From Dromaius novaehollandiae (lineage: Eukaryota; Chordata; Aves; Casuariiformes; Dromaiidae): a DNA stretch of 64,000 bases. The notes beneath the pieces are model-generated. The model was not told the DNA's origin. It saw only the letters and a program-made list of their open reading frames with translations, and did not search any database. Below are positions 13,225 through 28,215 of this stretch, one piece after another. The stretch covers positions 41,791,981 to 41,855,980 of the forward strand of contig NC_088098.1 in NCBI RefSeq assembly GCF_036370855.1. Direction: 5' to 3'. Within the stretch, counting starts at the first letter, position 1. Each line of letters starts with the position of its first letter. A program made the translations under genes and the position numbers.

Positions 13225-15752
13225 GAGACAATACTGAATGTAAATTCTCTATTATTTGCAAACACAGAATTGAGCAGGAACAACCCTAGAGCAGACTTCT
13301 TAACAGTTCTAGTCCTGCTAAATGCAACATAAGAAGTTGAAGGTATTAAAAGCTAGGCAGGAAGTGTTTGGTATCTTGCAATTGTCAGCACCTTGAAAAA
13401 TATGGCAACCAGCTTTTCTTTTTTTTTAATCCATGTAATTAAACTAATTTGCCTCCTCATCTTGTTTTTGCATGTTGAGCAGCCCTGAGCACAGTTACAT
13501 TTGTAAAAGGCCACCCTTTCATTTTTGCATGAAGCCTAGCTGACACTGTGTTCCTTGCATGTCTAATAGGATTAATCTTCACGACTCAGTTCTTCTCTCC
13601 TATGCACCACTTGTGTAATTCTAGTGTCCTCAGGAGTGGTGCATACTTTTTTGGTGCATACACGCTGGAGGGAATAAAGAGACTCCTGATTTCAGTGTGC
13701 ATGCTATTAGAAGACAGATTTGTTTATAATTGTTTTCCTGCTTCAAAGAAACACCTGCTCCAAATACTTAGAATTCACTGCTGACAGGAAAATAATCACT
13801 AGTGTGGGTTAGCAATCTCCAAAAAACATTTCAGAATTTGGAACTTTTAATCACCTGCACAATTAACAAAATGGTTAAATCTAGTTGCTTATGAAATGGG
13901 AAGGCTACTTGTTTTTATTGCAATACCTACTATGTGAATTAATACACTAATGAAAGTCCATATGCATTCTTTTCCAGCCCATCCACTTTCTCTAGGATAT
14001 TAAAGGATGACAAAATTCTTGAGCTACAATATTCTCATGTAGAGACATATTTTGCATTATTTTTAACACCTTAATCCCTTAGAAAGTGGGGAGTAATGAA
14101 AAATAAGTGCTAACACTTGGAGCATTAGATCCAAAAATAGCTATTTATTTCATAAATATATTTTATATTTGGGCTTATATTATCTTTAAGACATCAAGCT
14201 CAGTCTTATTTGTCCTTGGCACAACAACAGATGTTTAAGGAATGATTAAAAGTCCAAGACCAGCTATGTTAAAGACCAAAGTTTAGTCTGCTAATTAGCA
14301 AAACAGTTGTGTTCCCCGTAACACTTCAGATCATAATGTCCAGATGACAGCAGCTAATGAAATATCCTTGATGGAGAGGACTGATTCAATGAACGAAGAT
14401 CAAAAACTGAATGATCTCAGTGATAATTTACACCACGGAATTCTGAAAAATATGGCCTATGAGATCTGCAGAGCCTGGAGATTAACTGGAAAACAGAAAA
14501 TGTTTAAGACAGGGAATAAAAATGAAATGACAGCCATTGACTCAATACCCTGTCGTCTGATTTCAGCTGTACGAAAGATATTAGAATAAATCATGAAAGC
14601 AAGAAAAAAACATATTGGAGAAAAATAGAACAACATGTAGCAGAGCCTGAGCCAAATTAATCTGTGATCTTTCTTCGTGATAACTATGTTTTAAGCAAAA
14701 TAAATGCAGTAAATCTCTTCTGTCTGAATGAAAGCATGGAGAAAATTTCACATTACTGTTTAAATGATAGGATATGATATATGATATAGTGTAATGTAAA
14801 AGTCACAAACATGGTTAAGAAAGTAACTAAAAGGATGAATGCAAGTAGTGCTGAAAGAACTTTCTAGTTAGGTTGAAGTCCTGTCGAGTATCATGTCCTG
14901 AGTTTCTGTGATTTAGGTAGGGAGAAACTTCCAGAGAGAATGAGGTAAACCTAGAGCACTGTGGCTTTCAGAAAGCATTACAAAATCTTCAAGAAAGCCT
15001 TAGAACCACAGCAAGGCATAATATTTGCAACACAAATAGCTCATATATACTACCTGCTAAATCTGGAAAAAAGCAGTAAAAAGCTAGTGAATCAATCAAA
15101 CTAAACATTTAATCCTAGTCTAAGAAGAGTATTTATACTTGGAACAAAGAGACAAGCTCAAGTCTAAATACAGACCAAATATTGATGTCGGTAATGCAAA
15201 CCAATTTGCAGTGGGAGACACAGGCAAAATCTGGCAATATAGAATAGAAAAATCAGTTGTGAAAAATTCATTGATATCTATAATAAATTTAAGCAAGAGA
15301 ACAGTAGAAAAAATCCTTTATGTTCATTTCTGAAGGAACAAAACAGTTCCTTTCCTTTCCAGAATCATTTGAATGAGAAACGGATGGTATTTTTCTACAC
15401 CATATGTCATGGTTATAGCCAAACCAAAATGCAGCCAGGCAGAGTAAGAAAAAGGAAGTCCAAAATCATGCTGGCTTACCTTTACTACTTCCACTAAGAG
15501 CAGTAATCTGTTTCAGCGCTACATCAAACTTCAGACTAACTATTGCATAGGAACATCCCGGACTTGTGCCTCTTTACTCCACATTCTCTTTCCCATGCTG
15601 TGATAGAAGAAGCAGATTTCTGTGTTTAAGTATTGGCTTTGAACTATCAACACATAAGCAATGTCAAAGCGAGGTCTTTCTGTCAATGATTCAGTCTTGT
15701 CCCTGGCCACATTCTTAGAGCAACAGAACAGGACCTCGTCGCCTTGCGTACC

Positions 15753-15782
15753 AAAAAAAAAAAAAAGAAAGAAAAAAGAAAA
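15753..15782 (+). repeat. A-rich tract
   Basis: A14 followed by GAAA-type units. Confidence 0.85.
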
Positions 15783-16364
15783 TCAACTCACTTGGACAGC
15801 TAAACAGAGCTGCATCACCTCTTCAGGAAGCACCTGGAAGGGCTTCTGCCTCCAGCAGACATTATTTCTTCGGGAATGACCAGGAACTGCCCTTGCCTTT
15901 AAGGCAGGTTCCTCCCCAGACATCATGTCCACCAGTGGCATCGAGACTCACTGTCCCACCTGGGGTAGGTAGAATTTAAAAGCAGGATAAATTATGCAGT
16001 GAAAGTGTACAGAGCTGGCCTGAACAAGTTTTAGAGTACAGAAAATTTGTAAAATGAAACAGATGAATGGTTCCATTTGATCAGGCATTTCATTTACCTG
16101 GAATCTCATTCTCTTCTTGAATAACAAGTTTATGTTAAAATTGTAATAATCAAGAATCTCATACTAAAATTCTGAAATGGCAGCACTGGAGCATACTAAA
16201 ACTCTAAAAGAGTATAGCGTGCTGTCAACCTAGTGACTTCATAATGCAAGTTGTGAAGGACCAAGATCAAAAGGAGTAGGTCCTAATAACTGTGACCTAA
16301 TAACCATCATCAGAAACAGTCAACAAGAATGAAAAAAGCAGGCAAAACTATGTCTTTGAGAATT

Positions 16365-16510
16365 ATGTATAATATAACATAATATAGAATAGAATATATA
16401 GAATAAAAATATATAGAATTATATAAGTATACAGGCTATAGAATCTAAATATAGAATAAAAGTCAGATTAGATGATCATCCAGAAGCTGACAGGGCTATT
16501 CACCCGGAGA
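16365..16510. repeat. ATAGAAT-rich tract with CR1-like neighbour
   Basis: A tract of repeated ATAGAAT/TATAGAAT units (16375-16455), which reads as ATTCTAT units on the minus strand as in CR1 tails. It is followed by GATTAGATGATCATCCAGAA, similar to the CR1 3' UTR on the plus strand. The two orientations conflict, so it may be two relics or a plain AT-rich repeat. Confidence 0.3.
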
Positions 16511-18018
16511 AGACCGCAAAGTGATCCTTCAGCTGATTAAGGAATGCTCTGCATACAGCTTTACGTAGAAGCTATTATATTTCATTGCACCATATGGCAG
16601 TAAGGCAAAGGATAACATATGGAAACCCAGTCAGGCACAGAGAAACATTAAAGAAGGAATAGTAAGTGCATGGTGGTATTGTGAATATATCTTCATTAGG
16701 AAACGTGCTGAATGCTTGCTATCCATGCCAATACACAGGCAGGTTAGCACAGCTCTTACATCTGATGAATTTTTTGTGCATCTGTCAAGTCCCGTTTTCC
16801 TGTGGCAGTCAGCTCTGGCTGTTCATTATCACTGCTCTGAAGATGCTGATGGAAAGTTGTTTGGCTGGGATTTTTCATCTGTCTCTTCTCCTCTCCTGCC
16901 TTTTCTCTCCCTTCTCTTCCCTTCCCCCTCCACTGGTAGAAGCCGCCTTGCATACACCAGGCTTTTATGCAGTTCTACCCCTACACTCACACACGCTCTG
17001 AAGATTTGAAGCCATTAAAATATCCTTTTCAACAAGGATGCTTTTGTGATTGTCATCTACATGTGAAAATGACATGTTACACTTTACAGAATTTCAGCTT
17101 TCAAAGTGAACTAGTTAGACATTTTCCAGGTCTTTCTCGCTCAGTCACTCTTACAATAAAACTGATTTTTATTTTAAAATTACACTTGCAAGTCTTCGCC
17201 AAACATGCACGTACTGAATCCAGAACTAAAACCTGCTGTTTGAATACCAGTGAATACAAATTGTGTTCATGAAAACAGCAGCATCTTCATTCAAAGTATT
17301 AAGAATGTTTACAAATATATTGAATACAAAATACATTTGGGTCCAATTCTCGCAGATATACTTATTGAACGGGAACTTCCTACAGGTGGAAGAACCCAGT
17401 TAGCAAATATGCAATATCCCTATGCAAGATCAAGGTTCCCTTTCTGTGTAGCAGAGTTCCCTGTTCATGGCATTGTAATTAATAAATATATTATGCATAT
17501 TACAATAGTGTCCAAAAGCCAAAAGTCCGTCCTCAGCCAGCAAAGCTTCAGTTCATGCTGAAGGATTTAATCATGATCACTCATCTGAAAGACAAAAGAT
17601 GACATAATATATAAGCTAAGTGTCAGTGGTGTCAAAAGGCATATATTTTGTCAATTCTCAAATTGCTCAAATTCCTTCAAATACAGATTTAACAGAAAAA
17701 TGGAGAAATAGGAAGATTTAGGACGTAAGGAAAAGTTATATTGAGAAAGAACAGTTCAACAAATTGAACACGGAAAATATTAGCATAAAGTAATCAGATG
17801 ATCTGTATCATAACACATCCAGAAAATGGGGAACTGGACTTATTTTCACACTGAAAATTATGACCATGATTCATTCAAACATATAAACATTTGAGCAGCC
17901 TCACAGAAATCATCCCATGATTAATAAGACCTGTCAAATGAAACCTGTGCGAAGGCGCTTTGATGAATCAGACTCTATGTGTGATAAAATAGGGAAGACT
18001 GGGTAAAAAAAAGTGGGT

Positions 18019-18070
18019 AGGAAGGAGGGAAGGAAAGGAGGGAATGAACGGAGGGAGGAAGGGAGGAAAA
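18019..18070 (+). repeat. Purine-rich (GGAA/GGGA)n tract
   Basis: Almost pure A/G over 52 bases with GGAA and GGGA units, so it is a possible ETS-site cluster. Confidence 0.85.
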
Positions 18071-21000
18071 CAGACAGCTAAATGTGGCATTGATCCATGT
18101 AAATAATCCCTTTGAGCCTGACTTCTCTAAGTAATAGTAGAACTTGTACATGGGGCAAATCTCGTCCAGCGTTTTTAGTCGTAGAAACGTCTGTAAGTGG
18201 CACAATCCAGATTTTCCCCATGTAAGATTTACAGGAAGAAGATTTCAAAGGCTATTTTGACAGCCCAAACTATGCATTTTTACAGTTTGGAGATTAGCCA
18301 GTTCCTGAGATTGAACACTAAATGTAGGGATTACCTCACCAGTGCTGACAAGCAGCCAGCACTGTTGGTAGGAAGCCACTTTATGGCTGCAAAACATCTT
18401 TAAGATGGGGAAGGAGAGTAACTTTTTAAATCTGAAACAAACAATTCCCTTCCTAATTTGGCAGCACTTACATACCTGAGCGTGAATTTTGGCCACAATA
18501 TCTGCGATTTGAAAGGAGATATGGATTCTAAGTTGTTGCCAGTTCATTTTTAAAAAATGAGGAGAAAAAGAATCCAGGATTTACCAGTGATTTTCATATG
18601 CTTTTGGCTTTGCCTAAGCATTTAAAGAGCCCTTTTTCAGGATGAGGGAGATGTCACCTGCATGTATGTACAGACAGCAGCCACCAGTGTGACTGCCACA
18701 CATAGGAAAGATGACTTTGGGTACTGGTGGCAATAACACATTGAGAGCAGGGACTCTACCGTGCCTCAAATTCTGAAATAGGAACCCCAGATCCATGATG
18801 GCTTTTTACTGCCCTCTCTTCAGACTCCTGTCTTTACTTATTTTGACGTACAAATTGGTTAAATCAAAAGTCAACCAGTTAGGTCAACACAGGCAACCAT
18901 CCCACTTCCTAGGCCTATAAAACTGTTTGAGCTTCTGACGGACAATTATTAAGGAATAAATAATTGTTCCATGGACCGTGGGTAATCGGAGAATGGGAAG
19001 TAGTGAGAGAGCTATGGCCCAAGAGAATGCTTATTTGCTCTCAAATCTGTGACAGGATACATTAGAGTCTGGAGGTAGCCTCCAAAGAGTGATCGCTCCT
19101 GGCTTCCCGAAGCTGGTGTGTCAGCTTCGCCTGGCTGGGTTGTGGCCAACCATCTGTCAACAGCGCTTGCCTTGTTTAGCCTAGCAAAACAAAAGCTGAG
19201 AGGGAATACAGTTGCTCTCTATAAATTCTTTGGGGATAAACACGAGAGAGGGAAAAGAGCTCTTTAATCTAAAGGGCAATGTTGGCATAGAAACAAATAG
19301 ATATAAGTCGGCCAAGGATAAATTTCAGTTAGAATTAGAAGGTTTCTCAGCAAAGCGCAGTTCCCAAATAGCCTCCCTATTAAGGGAGGGGCGCTGAGCA
19401 GCTTCAGGATGTTCTCAGATGGAGTTTACTCTGTTTGCAAAGGGAATTTTATGACAATATCATCTCCAAAATTGAAGTACAACGCAGAGGCTTCCTTCTA
19501 GTCAGTTCCTTCAATAACATTGATCACAAATGCAAGTTGATCAAAAAAGGGTAAGTTTTTGAAACAGTGTTGCCTACTCTGCACCAAAAAATTAGGCATT
19601 CATTCACCACCCATGACTATTTCCATTCAGTGTCACACAACTCTTGACTTTGCAAAGCCATAGAAATATTAGTTTTGTAACAACGATAATTGCATCCATT
19701 TCTGAACATACAGCTTTGAACTTTGCATAATCTATTTGTCTTAGCACAAGTTTTGGGAGCAGCTGAAGCAAACAAAAATGACTATTTGGCTCCCAAGTAC
19801 AAGATGTGTCAGGTAAGTGGAATTCCAGTTCTCCTTGCACACTTGATGATGTTGTGGTGAGTAAATGAATGCCACATTTAATGCAGATTTTCCGAGGCTT
19901 TAGAGGAGCTTCTGTATCAGATGACCAAGAAGTATCTGCAGCATGATCCAAAATAATGACTACAAGGGGCTGGAGGGAATATGTGCATTCCATTAACTTT
20001 TTAGGTAAATCCTAACTTTCCTATGTGAAAGCTAAATCTAACTCAGTAGGTAAATCCACACTTGGATAAATCTGCAACTAAGGCAAAGCTCCAGCAGCCT
20101 TTTCACAGAAACTGTCTTTAACAAGGCTGCTCGTAGTCTCATATCAGATTGTTGAACAGATCTATCAGCTTTCTGCTATAGCAATAGTGTTGCTGCAGTA
20201 AAGATTGCTGCTGCTGCTAGGATTTAATGAAGATTTGAGATTATTTCATCTATAATACTCTGATTTATCTTTATACAATTGTATTGTATTATTTGTATTA
20301 TATTTGTATACCTGTTACTATCTGTGCTTCTCCAGACCTTTCTCTTGCTGATAAATTAATTTTAAAGTGCTTGTTAAGAAAGCAACTCAGTATGCATGTG
20401 ATGCACACATCACAGGATAAAACCAATACATCAGCATATGAAGGGTTGTTATTAGTTCAGCACCCATGTCCTTGCCCTTCAGAAATCTTTTGTTATAACA
20501 CTAATTTAGGACCAGCTTTAGGTCCATACTCTTTCACTCTACATGATTTGTTATGTTTGTCTAAGAAAAATGTGAAAGTATCACTTCAAACTTACTGTTA
20601 CTGGGAGTTTCAACCTATGAACTCCAAAGCTTAGCTCTCTAATGTGTTCCACCCAGTTTTGCTTTCCTGTAGTTATTAGAATGTAGAATAACTGCTATTG
20701 AATCAGATGTATTCATAATTTATATTAACAGGGGATGGCTATGACAGATTAACTAGAGCAACATTGCTTAATTTAAAGCTTATGGTCCAGCCTTGTTATG
20801 CAGAGCATGACTGAATCATTTGCTCTCACATATATACACACATGTATATACAAATCCAAGTACATATGCATAACTATATTAGTATGGTTAAGAACATAAT
20901 ACACTTCACAAAAAGAAATTCAATGAAAAGCCAAAATGGTGAGCGAATACAAAAGTTATACCAAGTTATTCCACAAGACAATGTGTCATTGACTCCTAAA

Positions 21001-24000
21001 CTTCTTACATCCGTTCTGGGAGACCCTGGATGCAGTATTGTGTACGTAATCCAACACAGATGTTTACAAAAGTCTTGTACTATACCTACACTTATTATAC
21101 AGCATGCCACATATGTTTGAGGGAAAAAAAAGAAAAAAAAAAGAAGGAAAACCACAGTACTTATTTTAAGGATATTTAAAGACTCTAAAAACATTTTAAC
21201 GTAACTATTCTCATACCTCTTACTAACAAATGCAGTTTCCTCAAAACTTAGGACTTCAAGCAGCAGGGATTCAAACAGAACAACCATATTGCCCAGAGTA
21301 ATGTAAAATGGCTTTCCACACACAGGGAGGTGCTTCCAGTCTGCTGTCCTCCAGGTGTGCTCTCTTTGCCTCAGAAAAAATGGTAAAAAGTGTACACCTA
21401 AATCTTGCTGGCTCTTGGCATTGGGCTAGAAAAAGGGGGAAGGATGTTTTACAAGTAGTGGTGAAAGTCTGAATTGACTGAAAGGTGTGGGGTGCAATGA
21501 TACTTCCCAAAAAGATATACTGGTGTCCAGAGAGGTGCTGAGGTAGTCAGATATACATCGTTAATTTATTTATGATAAGATTCTGTGCTCTTTTGTATAG
21601 ACATTACCTTATAGCATGAGCTACATATGAGAAATTCTTTCCTTGCATTTTCATTTACCCTTTATGAAAGTGTGGAACAGAAGGCTGCAGTTTTTGTGAA
21701 ATTAAAAGAAAAAAGCAACGTTTATTGCAGTTTTCGTCTATCATTTACAAACTCTTGTCCTAATCCTGAAAAAGCATTTTCATACAAAAACCTCGACAGC
21801 TGACTAGATTTCTTCTCTTCCTTTAGCAGTGTGAGAGTCCTCCTACTGGATCTTCATATAATGTTAGATTTCATATACACATAACACTATTCTTGAAGGA
21901 GGCAGCAGCCTCCAGTTAGATTTTGATGGAGACAGCACTGAATGTAGAGAGACAACCCTGGCCAGCAATTCCTGGGCCAACTTAACTGACATCTTTCATG
22001 ACATCTTTAACAGCTCTTCAGAATTTAAGTTTCAGCCAGTGTTTTTCTTTATTTATCAAATCAAATACATCTCAGAAAAGTCTTCGCATACCCTCTTACT
22101 ACTAAATATTTTTTCAGATGATGCACAAAAGTTACACTGTTGACACCAAGAGGATTCCAGTTAGAACTGATAGAATAAAAAAGATGAAATAGAACCAAAA
22201 CACTCTCAGATTTGAGTAACTCAATCCAGCACGATTTTGTCTCAGGACACTTAATATGTTTGCCGTTGACTTTCATCAATGAGTCACAAAAATGCTCTAA
22301 TTAAGCACTATAGACCTCATAGACTCTGCAAGGACTGGAAAGCGGGTTCACTAACCACTTCATACTTGAACATAAACAATCTTGAATTTGCCTTTGGGTT
22401 CCAATCTGCACTTGGAAATTTTGCGGAAATCATTTTTTTTGTTTTAATTAATACACAGCTATTTATATTTATTAAAGCTTAAAATAGCAGGTAGAAAATG
22501 TGCTTAATAAAGGTGATGGTGCTGTGTGGAGTCAGCTGAAAAGTTCTGACATTTTAAAGTGACTGATGAAAAGGTCAAAATAATCTTTAGAATTGTCATG
22601 TGAATCCCACTTTTAACTAGCTGTGGATCTCAGAAAAATGCCTTCATTCTTCTATGGCAGAAAAATGCTTCTGACAGTCCAGAGTTTGGAAATGTTCACT
22701 GTTAATGAATATTAATTTTTTTGCATGCTTAGTCATAATGGAATGAAAAAAATATTCACACTGCGTAAGGTACAGTAAAAGGTCTTTTTGTCTGGAAATT
22801 CAGTATTTTAAAATAATCCAGTTGCAGAAGACAGAATGTGTGACTCTCACTAAAAATGTTACACGTTTACCAGCATCATGTCCTTTACATAGTCCAAGAT
22901 ATATAGGAATATCTAGAAAAAATACTGCTTGCCAGATCTTACTTCTTTAAGAGGGGCAATATTTTATATGGTCATCAAATAGTTAAGATAGTTGTCATTC
23001 TACATTCTGTTATATTTAATCCATATGTACAAGCAACATACCCACAAGAAACTGGAAGGGACAAATGCTGTTGCTCAGCAACAAGAAACTGGCAAAAGCT
23101 CAAATACTCCACATTTTCAGCAGACAATGGCTCTCTGAGCTCAGCAATCAATAGTGTTTGATGCAAAGGAAATGCCCAGTTTATCACACTTGCCATCTAA
23201 CAACACCTCAAGTGTGTTTATGGCTGAGATACATAAAAACATATCTGAATTCTAGTGGTTTGAATAATATATTGAAAATTTCACCGTATTTTGTGTCTGA
23301 AAGCCCATTACAATGAATGAATTTGTTATTTGTAGGTATTCAGTGAATAATTTATGGCAACAAATGTCAGTCTCTAGGTTATTCAAGAGAATCAGTTTAA
23401 CTATTTGCTATCTAGGCTGTGCAAAGGCCACTCAAGTCCCTTACAAAAAATAAAATCTAGATTAGATCCAAAAGCCTCTTCCTCTGTGGTTCTTCATAAA
23501 TCACCTTGTTTCTACCCATACACAATGTTAAGTCCTAGGTTTTGTTTCTTCTGCTACAGCTATCCTTTTTCATCACTTCCCTTGAGGCTTTTTCCTTTAC
23601 GTTCTCTCTCAGCCCTTCCACAATTCCAGTTCTCCCATAAGGGATCCCTAATATCTGCTGAGAAGCTGAATTGTCCATTATTCCGCCCCAAACGCAGCAA
23701 GCTGCCTCTTCCAGGCAGTGAGCTTCCTATCCTGCAGAGACAGGCACAGAGGAACGGCAGAGCCAAGAGCGTGGCTGCTGCCAGGCCAGGATATAGGATG
23801 GAAATGTGACTTGCAGCATCTGAATTTCCAGGAGCTGAAAATACTACAGCGATGAGAACTTCATTAGCCAGGAGGACTCTGTGGTGTTACAGAATGAGAT
23901 TCATCACACTTCATTTTACCAGTCAAAACCAAGGCATCTGCTTTACACCAGTCATCCAGATCCCACCACAGTCAACAGAGAAAGAGAGAGGCATCATCAG

Positions 24001-27000
24001 AAAGCAAACTCTGTCCTGTCCTAGACACCGGTGTTACACCAGAAGGACTCAGTCTCTGGAACGACTTATTTTCTTCATGGGACATACAGAGAGCCTAACC
24101 AATTAACTTAGGCGGGGTGCCTAAAGTTAAGAATTGCAAAGTCAAATGAGACTAATCCCCTCCAATATACTGAATTGCATAACAGTCCACGGGGTTTAAT
24201 TAATTTACATCATAGCATACTTTAATAAGAACATAACTTTTAGAAAAGAAACATATTTTGAATTCAAAATATTAAGTAGTGATGAAGCAGAATCTCAGTT
24301 ATTGAAAAAGATTTCAGATCTTTTCAGCTCTGAGGCTGAAATTTCAGGTCTTAGGGTAAGAAGTAATTCTTGCAGAGATCTTCCTGGAAACTTACAATGA
24401 AGGAGAATGAATTCAAATGATTAAACATAGCTTCTTCATCTTTACTCTGTTTGCTGAGATACTGTACCTATATTTAAATGTATCAGTGTGTATTTAATTT
24501 AATTTACTTTAACTTAGTTCTAGAATAGGGGGAAAAGTTCTGTCACTGAAAGGGCAAACATGGACTATCCATTATGCTGTGATCTCTAGGTCATAAATAA
24601 GAGCACTTCATGTAGTCGATGTCAATCAAGAACAAATTAAAACAAATAAGATTACAAGAAGGTTAGCCTTGTGGGTATTATATTTTAGCACTGTGTAGAA
24701 TGGCCCTAACAAACATATTACTGCTAAAAATCTGCATTGTGCCTTTTATCTCAAAAAATGTAAGATTTCCATGTCATTCAAATTTCAGTCATTAAAGTAT
24801 CAATACTAGTGATATTATTATCCAGTTAAAAGAAATTCTATGTGGTTATAAATCAAGCATATTTCAGTTTGTGGATATACAGACTGCCTAAGGTAAAACA
24901 GTATCTTTTAACATTTTGTACCTTCATAAATTGTCTAGTATGAGCACAAATTAAATGCAGGATGTGACCTAAATTAGCTCTTCTTGTGTCTTCATACTTC
25001 CTAAGGTTAAACAAAAGTCTTGTTTCCTTGCTTTTAAATTTAAAACATTTATATGAAAGACTTAGGCAGCTTTTTGATTTCTTTCACTGGAGTAAAATTA
25101 TATCTGCCTTGAAAAAATTAGTTGTTTCCTACATGTACCTTCCGTTTTGATCCTATATTACCAAAAGTGTAACCTCAAAGAGGCCAGGTCACAAGAAACA
25201 GCTGTAAAAAGAACCCTTTGAGGTTATTTTTATTTGCTTTGTGGAATGTGTGCTTTTCTAGGCTTTTTAAGTCATATTTTCTAGTTTTTATCTGCAGCTA
25301 TAAAGAGAGAATGCTTATTAAAGAAGACACACAGAAAAACCTTATAGCTGAAATTCTTACTTAACTATACAAATCCAGGAGATGGTTCTTAAGGAATGAA
25401 CATTCCTTCAGAAAAGCAATGAACGTTGCAGATTTGTGATTAAACCACAAGATTTGGCAAAGATATGATTTAAGGAAAGCAATCAAACCTGTCCTTGAAG
25501 TAATCCTGATTTTACGTTTCAATGATAAAGACTTAAAGTTAAGCATGGTTTGAATCAGGGTGAACAAGTCAGAATAGCGTCCAAGTAAAGTCAAAGGAAA
25601 CCTTACAAAGTAAAATCCTGACTCCTGTGAAAGCAATGCAAAACTCTTACAGATAATTGATTTTTCTTCTGCACTCGGTAGTTTTTTTAAAATCTATCCT
25701 TTCTATAAAGGATAAACAGAAGTTTTTTGGTTTTGTTCCTACGGTTTATCTGCTAATACTACCATTCATATTTTCATACAAAGTGCTATTCTCATAGACT
25801 ACATGAGAACACCTTTTAATCAATTTTTAGTTTTTAGAAGTTATTTTTGAGATTAAAAAATCAAAATAATACATTTTATTGTATTATTTTATCTGTTCTT
25901 ATCTACTTTACTTTTGTGGCCATTATTCATTTAGTACTTGAGCAACTCACAAGCTATTAACTGCTTCTAACAGTATCTTCGTGAAGTATACCAGAGAGGT
26001 ATAGCAGTAATACCAACATTTAACAGTGCAAAACTAAAGCAGAAAAAAAAGTAAGGAGCAGATACAATAAAGGACTTGTATACATTATGTTAGGCAGATA
26101 GCATGTTAGGGAATATGCCACCAATTCTTTGATGTCTGAAAATGAAATGCAAGGCTTGAATTAAGTACCTAGCTCCTTATAGGTTCCTGGGAAGAGTCAG
26201 ACACCTCAGACAGGCAGCCCAAAATTGCCAGCCCAGTCAGCAGGCAGCTCCCCAAGCTCATCGGGAGACGAAAGGAATCGGTCCCCAACACAGCAACCGT
26301 AACACAGAGACGTGCCCTGCAGTTCCAGGTCTTCTCTAAAACTGCTTCTGCCATTTATTCATGGATTGTTTAATGTAGAGCACCATCAGTCACACAAGCA
26401 GAGAGTAAAACCTTTGATTGATTACTCATTTGCATGGGAACACACAAGACACTGATCATCATAGTTCTGCTGTCCATTCACTCGGATGCAATTAATCACA
26501 AATTCATTGCTGCAGACTGCACAGCTTCAACAGAAAAGCTGGAGGGTGTTTTCACCCAGCTCATAAACAAGGGGTCAGATGGCCTCTGCAGTGGTAACTT
26601 TTGTAGATTTGAATTACCCTAGGTGGAAGAGGAGAATTAACTCAAGGTGTTAGCTACACATCCAGCACTCTAATCCTTAGTCTACAGTACAGAAAGGGGC
26701 ACCACTTGCCTGATATGCTGTAAAAGACAGGGTCAATGATCACTGGATCTTTAGTAGTACCAACTGTATCAGTTTGCATGGTAGTGAAGACACATAACAG
26801 ATTAAATTTATCTAAGCAGATGGTTGAAAGAAGTGTCACTATTGACTTCAGAGAGTGAGTGCTTATGCATTTCTATTCTCCCCCATCCCCTTGTTTTTCT
26901 GAGCAGTAAAGATATCTATTTAAGCAGTAGCTTAAAGAATAACTGCAAAGAATTCACAGATAAATCCCAGATCCTTTAAGATTATTAACATGATAACTGT

Positions 27001-27789
27001 AATAAACTGTAGATTTTGCTGGGAGTCTTAGTGAGTAGTCTATCAGGGTTGGGGATTTTTTTGGTTTTGTTTTGTTTCACTGAAAGAAATAGAACTGGTA
27101 TGTCCAATAATCATAAATTTGCCTACAAAGTTTCCTGTGACCAACTAAAGAGAATATCCACTTGCCAAATAAATAGGAAAAAAGAAATCAGAGTTAGAAG
27201 TTTAGTTAAAGGATCTGGTTTGATGGCCAGCAAACATCTATATATTTCAGGTGCAAAGTGCCTCTGATTTGGCTGCTTCCCTGATAATACAGACACCTTC
27301 TCAAAAAAAGAGGCTGATCTTGATGATTACCAGAATAAAACAATCAAATTCATGAACCACGGGAGTACTCTAATGTGTAAAATTTTCTGGAAGCCAGTTA
27401 TAGATATAATTAAGATCACAACTACCGATTTGCTAGACCAATTGACTCAGAGTTTTTTTTGCTGGGACAATGCCTGGAGACAGCTCTTTCAAACAAAGCA
27501 GATGCCGGATTTTTCATTTGATTCATGTTGTGAGAGACATTACATAGCTTTGTTTTGAAAGAGTTTTGGATGCTAACCCTGAGGAAACAACAGTTGAAGA
27601 ATGTTTTAGTCCTAGAATAACTGTCAGTTAATCTTTAGAGAGAGATTAATTCCCACTAGTGGAAACCTCCAGGGATTTGCAGAACAATAATTCATTGTCA
27701 CTTAGACCAAATTCTAAATATACTGCTTTCACTGGTAAATTTTGACTGGGATTAGGTTTGGATCATTTGATCATTGATCATTGTTGGAT
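18071..27789. other. Intergenic, no gene seen
   Basis: AT-rich spacer. Frames of 116-149 codons at 19604-19993, 20284-20634, 20874-21323 and 23405-23809 lack recognisable domains, splice partners or composition shifts. Confidence 0.65.
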
Positions 27790-28020
27790 TTGATCAATAT
27801 CATACTTATCGATACTTATCGTTCCCTATTTATATGCATCGATACCTCTCAATCTCGGCAGGCATTTATAGCTTTGGTTATTGGACCGATTTTGCTACCA
27901 GTCAGCATTGGTGCCTGTTGACAAGTCTCTCAACATGGAGAGGTACCGATTCCTATCAATTTCCATACCTATCAATGGGGATCTATATATATTTCTGGTA
28001 TTCTATATGATATTGATTAA
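27790..28020. mobile_element. Candidate small inverted-repeat element (MITE-like)
   Basis: TTGATCAATATCATA (27790-27804) and TATGATATTGATTAA (28006-28020) are inverted copies with 14 of 15 bases matching, bounding a 231-bp segment. Inside are three direct variants of CGATACCTATCAAT at 27839-27853, about 27947-27960 and about 27964-27976. No coding capacity is visible apart from a low-complexity open frame. Confidence 0.35.
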
Positions 28021-28215
28021 TTGGAGCATCAGTATGCTACAATTATGCAGGTAAGCATTCAGTTATTTTTCAGTAAGGCTCAATATCGTTCCATCCTTTG
28101 CTCTGAAGTATTTAAGAATAACTATCTGTGATAAGGAAGATTAACAACTCCCAGAGTTATAGGAAAACTATGGGAGGCATCATCAGCTTCTTTCATGCTA
28201 TTTTTCATAACTTGA

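Larger units (their letters stand above)
13225..18018. other. Intergenic, no gene seen
   Basis: AT-rich spacer with the A-rich tract at 15753 and the ATAGAAT-rich tract at 16365. The two overlapping plus-strand frames of about 100 codons at 16666-17009 are offset chance frames through a pyrimidine-rich stretch. Confidence 0.65.

Noticed and set aside
19604-19993. 129-codon open frame on the minus strand
   Set aside because: I compared it mentally with transposase and zinc-finger families and saw no consistent motif; treated as chance.
20874-21323. 149-codon open frame on the minus strand with an F-rich run
   Set aside because: The phenylalanine run is simply an A-rich tract read backwards; no family resemblance.
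23405-23809. 134-codon open frame on the plus strand
   Set aside because: Serine-, leucine- and proline-rich reading of a pyrimidine-rich stretch; no motif.
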